A DNA stretch of 64,000 nucleotides, from NCBI GenBank assembly GCA_011317545.1, contig WUJK01000010.1, forward strand, positions 1,736,001-1,800,000, read 5' to 3'. Positions 60,047 through 64,000 of the stretch are shown here, piece by piece. Position 1 is the first letter of the stretch. The number at the start of each line of letters is the position of its first letter. Position numbers and translations under genes: made by a program. Below the pieces are notes generated by a model. It saw only the letters and a list, made by a program, of their open reading frames with translations, was not told where the DNA came from and did not search any database. This DNA comes from Coniella vitis (Eukaryota; Ascomycota; Sordariomycetes; Diaporthales; Schizoparmaceae).

Positions 60047-60586
60047 GATCGCATACTTTTGTTAGTGGATGCTGGGGCTTTTAGAAGGGCCCCGGCTAAA
60101 AGTTAGCGGGGCTGTCTGGCGCGTCCTTTGCGGCTGCCCCGCGGCAAACAAGCTGAAAGCTAAACCAACAAAACAACAACAAAGCCGTTGCTGGGCAGGA
60201 CTGCTGAGGGGCAGGCACTTGGGGGACCCCCTGTACTTCTGTAGACCCTGCTGTGACCCTCTGAAAAGGCGGGCAGACAGGTACCCACTGGGCTCTTCAC
60301 TGCAGCACAGGTACGTCTCTGCCACAGCCACGGCACGTAAACAGAGGCGCGTCTACTATGTAGGCTAAAGTCGCATCCTCAACTTTGTTCGCACACCAAA
60401 CGCACCCATCACCCACATCGCCGCCGCCACTCCTCGTCTCCTCCCACCCACCATACGGCGCTTCTTGGTGTCGCACAGGTTGCGTTCTGAAGTGTTGGAT
60501 CTCTGTGACGCCATTTTCTCCTTCCATTCTGTTCTATCCATTCTCTTTTCTTTTCCTGCCAGCGATACCCCCCCGGTCCGCCCGCC
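60047..60586. promoter_or_regulatory. shared divergent promoter of CDC7 and condensin subunit 1
   Basis: 540 bp separate the two start codons, so both promoters must lie here or overlap. GGCGCGT occurs twice (60118-60124 and 60346-60352); its CGCG core is compatible with MBF/E2F-type G1/S control, although the exact ACGCGT box is absent. The spacer also has an ACTATGTA copy at 60355. Co-regulation is inferred from layout. Confidence 0.5.
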
Positions 60587-63500
60587 ATGGACAATGTCAA
60601 CTTTGACATTAACGAGGCGCTCAAGCTCTACATGAGCGATCCTACCACAATTCCAACCCCCGAGGCAGATGCGTCCCTGTTCGAGTGCGAAAACGAGCCC
60701 GAGTCCCTCACCAATTCCGTGATAAATCCCATCCTCAACCCCATCATCGACGCCGTCGCAGAGAATCCCGACGCGATAACACGCAGCGCATACTTTGACT
60801 CGCTACAGTTTCTTTTAAAGTACGCTCCAACCTCTCCTGACCCCAGTAATATGGCCTCTGGCTTGGCCTCAACTTGCCTATGCGCGCAAGAGGAGCGTCA
60901 ACTCCCAACTCTATTGCCGACGCCGCCACCAGAAGACTGCTCAAGTCACGTACCAACTCGGTATCATCCCTCTAATCAGTCCAATCAATCTAGGTCCTCC
61001 GCCTTCCTTCCGACACATGCGCTATCTAAAGTCTTCGATCTAATCACCTCTGGCCTGTCCACCGAAGCCGACATCGTGCACAATGACCTCGAATCTGACG
61101 AACAAGACCTGCTCTCCCACCACAAGCAGCTCCTCGATTTGTACGGCTTCCTGCTGCAATGGGTCATATCCTGCGTCGAGACAAAGGCCGCTGAGAAGAG
61201 TTCCACTCTGCCAGCAGCGCGTGGCAGGAAATCCAGGAGTAGAAAGGCTGGCACTGTGGACAAGGATGGCCACTGGGACAGCGCAGGCCAACTCCAGATC
61301 TGTCTGGAGGCCATGTGTAAAGTCTTGCGTTTGAAGCTGGGCAAGATCTTTCTAACAACATCTGAGCGCGACACGTTTATTGGCCTCCTTACGCGCCCCG
61401 TGTACCTGATCCTCGAGAGTGAGCAGCGCGTCAAGAGCACAACTATACGGATGCACGCGTTCAAGGTGCTGTGTATTGCTGTCAAGCATCACGGCCATGG
61501 ATATGGTACGTCGCGCCTCTTCTGCTTCCACGGTGTTCAATTACCTTACTAATGGCCTTCTAGCTGCTCAAATCTCCATCGTCCAAAACCTCACTTACTT
61601 TGAACACCTCTCGGAGCCAATGGCAGAGTTTCTACACATCCTGGCCGAGCAATACGATCATCTACAGCTTGGCGAAGAGATATTACGCGAGCTGAGCAAC
61701 AGAGAATTCAACAGCAACGACACCAGAGGGCCAAAATCTGTGTCTACCTTCATGATCAAGCTGTCCGAGCTCGCACCAAGGCTCGTGATCAAGCAAATGA
61801 CCATGTTGGCGAAGCAGCTGGATAGCGAGGTAAGCCCCTTGGATATTGGCATGGCCATCTTTCACACGACTAACAGAACTTCCTAGTCATACACACTGCG
61901 CTGCGCTCTCATCGAGGTCTGCGGTAACATGTTGATCTATCTAAGTAAACAAGAGGAACGAGGCGAAAACTACAAGTCCCAGCTCAATGCATTTTTCGAC
62001 GTCTTGGAGGAGCGCTTCCTTGACATCAACCCTTACTGCCGTAGCCGAGTCCTCCAGGTCTACATCAGGCTCTGCGACCTTCAGCAAAAGTTCCCCAAAC
62101 GCAGACAAAAGGTGGCGGAACTGGCCTGTCGGAGCCTCGAGGACAAGAGCAGCAACGTGCGCAGGAATGCCATCAAACTCCTCGGGTGCCTCATAAAGAC
62201 ACACCCTTTCACTGTCATGCACGGTGCTCAACTGGCTCGCAAAGAATGGCAGGACCGCCTGGACAAGGTCGATCAGGAGCTAGACGCCCTCAAGCCTCCA
62301 GAAGGCGCGCCCGAAATGGAGGGCCAGAGCCAGCTTGACGTTACCGTGGACGAACAGCTACTGGACGAAGCTACGCAGATCGGGACACCCCAGAAGAAGG
62401 CACCTGCAGAAATGACGGAGGAAGAGAAAGTCGCCGCCGTCACAAAAGCCCGAGAAGAAGCAGCAACCTCCGAAGCCATCGAGAAACTCACACTTACCAG
62501 ACGGTACTACACGGAAGCGCTGCGGTTCATTGATGTGCTGCACGCTTCCACCGGTACCATCTGCCAGCTCCTCGGCGCCAAGAACAAGAGCGAGGTCATT
62601 GAGGCCATGGATTACTTTGAAATCGGGGACGCCTACAATATTGAACAGAACAAGGTCGGCATCCGGCGCATGCTCCGTCTCATCTGGACCAAGGGCAACA
62701 GCGACGAGGGCAAGGGTGTGCAAACCCACCTCATCGAGTGCTACAAGCGACTCTTTTTTGAAGCACCCGATTCATTCAGCGCCAACGATGCGGCTAACTA
62801 CGTTGCCCGGAACATGATCAGCCTGACCTTTGGGGCGACTCTGGCGGAACTAACATCTCTGGAGCAGCTGCTGAGCACCATGATGAAGCAGGGCATGATC
62901 TCGGACATTGTTATTGCCAAGCTCTGGCAAGTGTATGGCGTGCAGAAACGCGATATTTCAAGAACGCAACGCCGCGGTGCAATCATCATCCTCGGCATGT
63001 TGGCGACCGCTAGTCCAGAGATTGTTGTTAGCGATATGGAGACTATGCTCCGGACTGGCTTGGGCGCCCAAGGTCGCAGCGATTTGCAGCTGGCAAAGTA
63101 CACATGCATTGCTCTGCGCCGCCTCAACCCTACCGGGCGGCAAGTCAAAGACTCGACCAAATTCTCGCGGCTGCCCAACGAGCACGCTGTGTTGCAGAAG
63201 CTTGCAGCCATCACCGAGGTGCCTTATGAGAGCGAAGAGTGGTACGGCGTTGCCGAGCAAGCCATCAATGCCATTTACGCCATCTCCAAACACCCAGATG
63301 TGTTGTGCTCGGAGATTATTCGCCACAAGACAAAGGCGGTGTTTTCGCCTCAAAGATCAAAGTCCAATACTGACGAGCGACCCGGGTCCATGGACTCGCA
63401 GAAATCCGCACCAGAGGTAGAGGAGGTTGCAAATCCAGAGACGACGGCCGAGGTGCCCGAAGAACAAGCTGATGCCGGGGAGGGCGATCCTGCTGCTGCT

Positions 63501-64000
63501 CCTGTTGCTGACGGCGAAACACCAGCAAGTCCAGAAAAAGCATCGCCTGAAAAGTCCCAAAAACCAAAACGCGAGAACGCAATTGCCCTGTCACAGCTGC
63601 TCTTTATTGTTGGGCATGTTGCCATCAAGCAGATTGTGCATCTCGAACTCTGCGAGCTCGACTTCAAACGCCGCAAGCTAGAAAAGGAAAAGGCTGTCGC
63701 CGCGGAAAAGGCTGCTGAGGCCGCGTCTCGTGGCAACAACAGCAATGCCAGCGTCAAGGACAAGGAGGACCCGGAGGACGAACTTGACCTCATTGGCGGC
63801 ACGACCGAAGACGATTTCACCGAGTCGATCCAGGCCATCCGCGAGCACGAACTCCTCTACGGGCCCCAGAGCCTGCTCGCCATGTTTGGGCCGCTCGTGA
63901 TTGAAATCTGCGTCAAGAACCACAAGTACAAGGACAAGGGTCTGCAAGCGTCGGCCACGCTGTGCATGGCCAAGCTCATGTGCGTGTCGGCCAGATACTG
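60587..64000 (+). CDS. cnd1: condensin complex subunit 1 (HEAT-repeat; 3' end outside window)
   Basis: Cnd1/Ycs4/CAP-D2 subunit of condensin, needed for mitotic chromosome compaction. Exons 60587-60819, 60994-61505, 61564-61829 and 61887 to the window edge are in phase (about 1041 residues visible; family about 1200-1300). The N-terminal domain (MDNVNFDINEALKLYMSDPT) and LPTHALSKVFDLITSGLS, then TYFEHLSEPMAEFLHILAEQ, GPKSVSTFMIKLSELAPRLV, YTLRCALIEVCGNMLIYLS and NVRRNAIKLLGCLIKTHPF are highly characteristic, with HEAT repeats throughout. A disordered acidic insert lies at about genomic 63350-63580. Intron 1 (174 bp) is a multiple of three and has no stop, so it could also be translated if retained; splicing at AA|GTACGC...CTAG|G gives the family-like LLK-SSAFLPTHALSK. 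The gene is cut by the right edge before the Cnd1 C-terminal domain finishes. Confidence 0.96.

Overview
The window is nuclear DNA from a filamentous ascomycete (Pezizomycotina, probably a sordariomycete). The evidence is short GT-AG introns (mostly 60-220 bp) with CTAAC/TACTAAC branch points, fungal-only families (alpha-1,3-glucan synthase, DUF3425 bZIP, DUF3632, fungal rhodopsin-domain proteins), a CaaX lipopeptide pheromone gene, and long gene-free stretches with many microsatellites. All gene models were built by hand from splice sites, reading-frame phase and remembered family alignments; no search was run.

Layout. 1-5713 (-): alpha-1,3-glucan synthase, 3' end outside the window. 5.7-10.5 kb: no convincing gene. 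10483-11624 (-): DUF3425 bZIP factor. 13397-15385 (-): secreted PL4 rhamnogalacturonan lyase. 17123-17779 (-): small single-pass membrane protein. 21288-22133 (+): Q/H-rich hypothetical protein. 23446-24393 (+): SDR, convergent with 24628-26318 (-), a seven-helix rhodopsin-domain protein. 29027-30372 (+): second SDR, convergent with 30632-33152 (-), a RecQ-like protein with degenerate helicase motifs and a mitochondrial-type leader. 34016-35510 (+): DUF3632 gene interrupted by stops. 37054-38449 (+): aspartate-aminotransferase-type PLP enzyme. 41268-42413 (+): alpha/beta hydrolase. 42.4-50.3 kb: gene desert with an AT-rich core. 50293-52398 (+): GPI-type GH16 glucanase. 56224-56295 (+): a 23-residue a-factor-like pheromone precursor. 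58139-60046 (-) and 60587-64000 (+): a divergent pair, Cdc7 kinase and condensin subunit 1, the latter running off the right end.

Themes. Several products act on the cell wall or on plant polysaccharide (glucan synthase, GH16, PL4). One divergent pair serves chromosome replication and segregation. There is no obvious secondary-metabolite cluster, transposon with intact coding sequence, rRNA, confirmed tRNA or CRISPR array. The most notable items are the pheromone precursor, the inactive-looking RecQ-like protein, the DUF3632 gene with two in-frame stops that each fit a C:G to T:A change, and an over-represented ACTATGTA/TACATAGT motif scattered through non-coding DNA.
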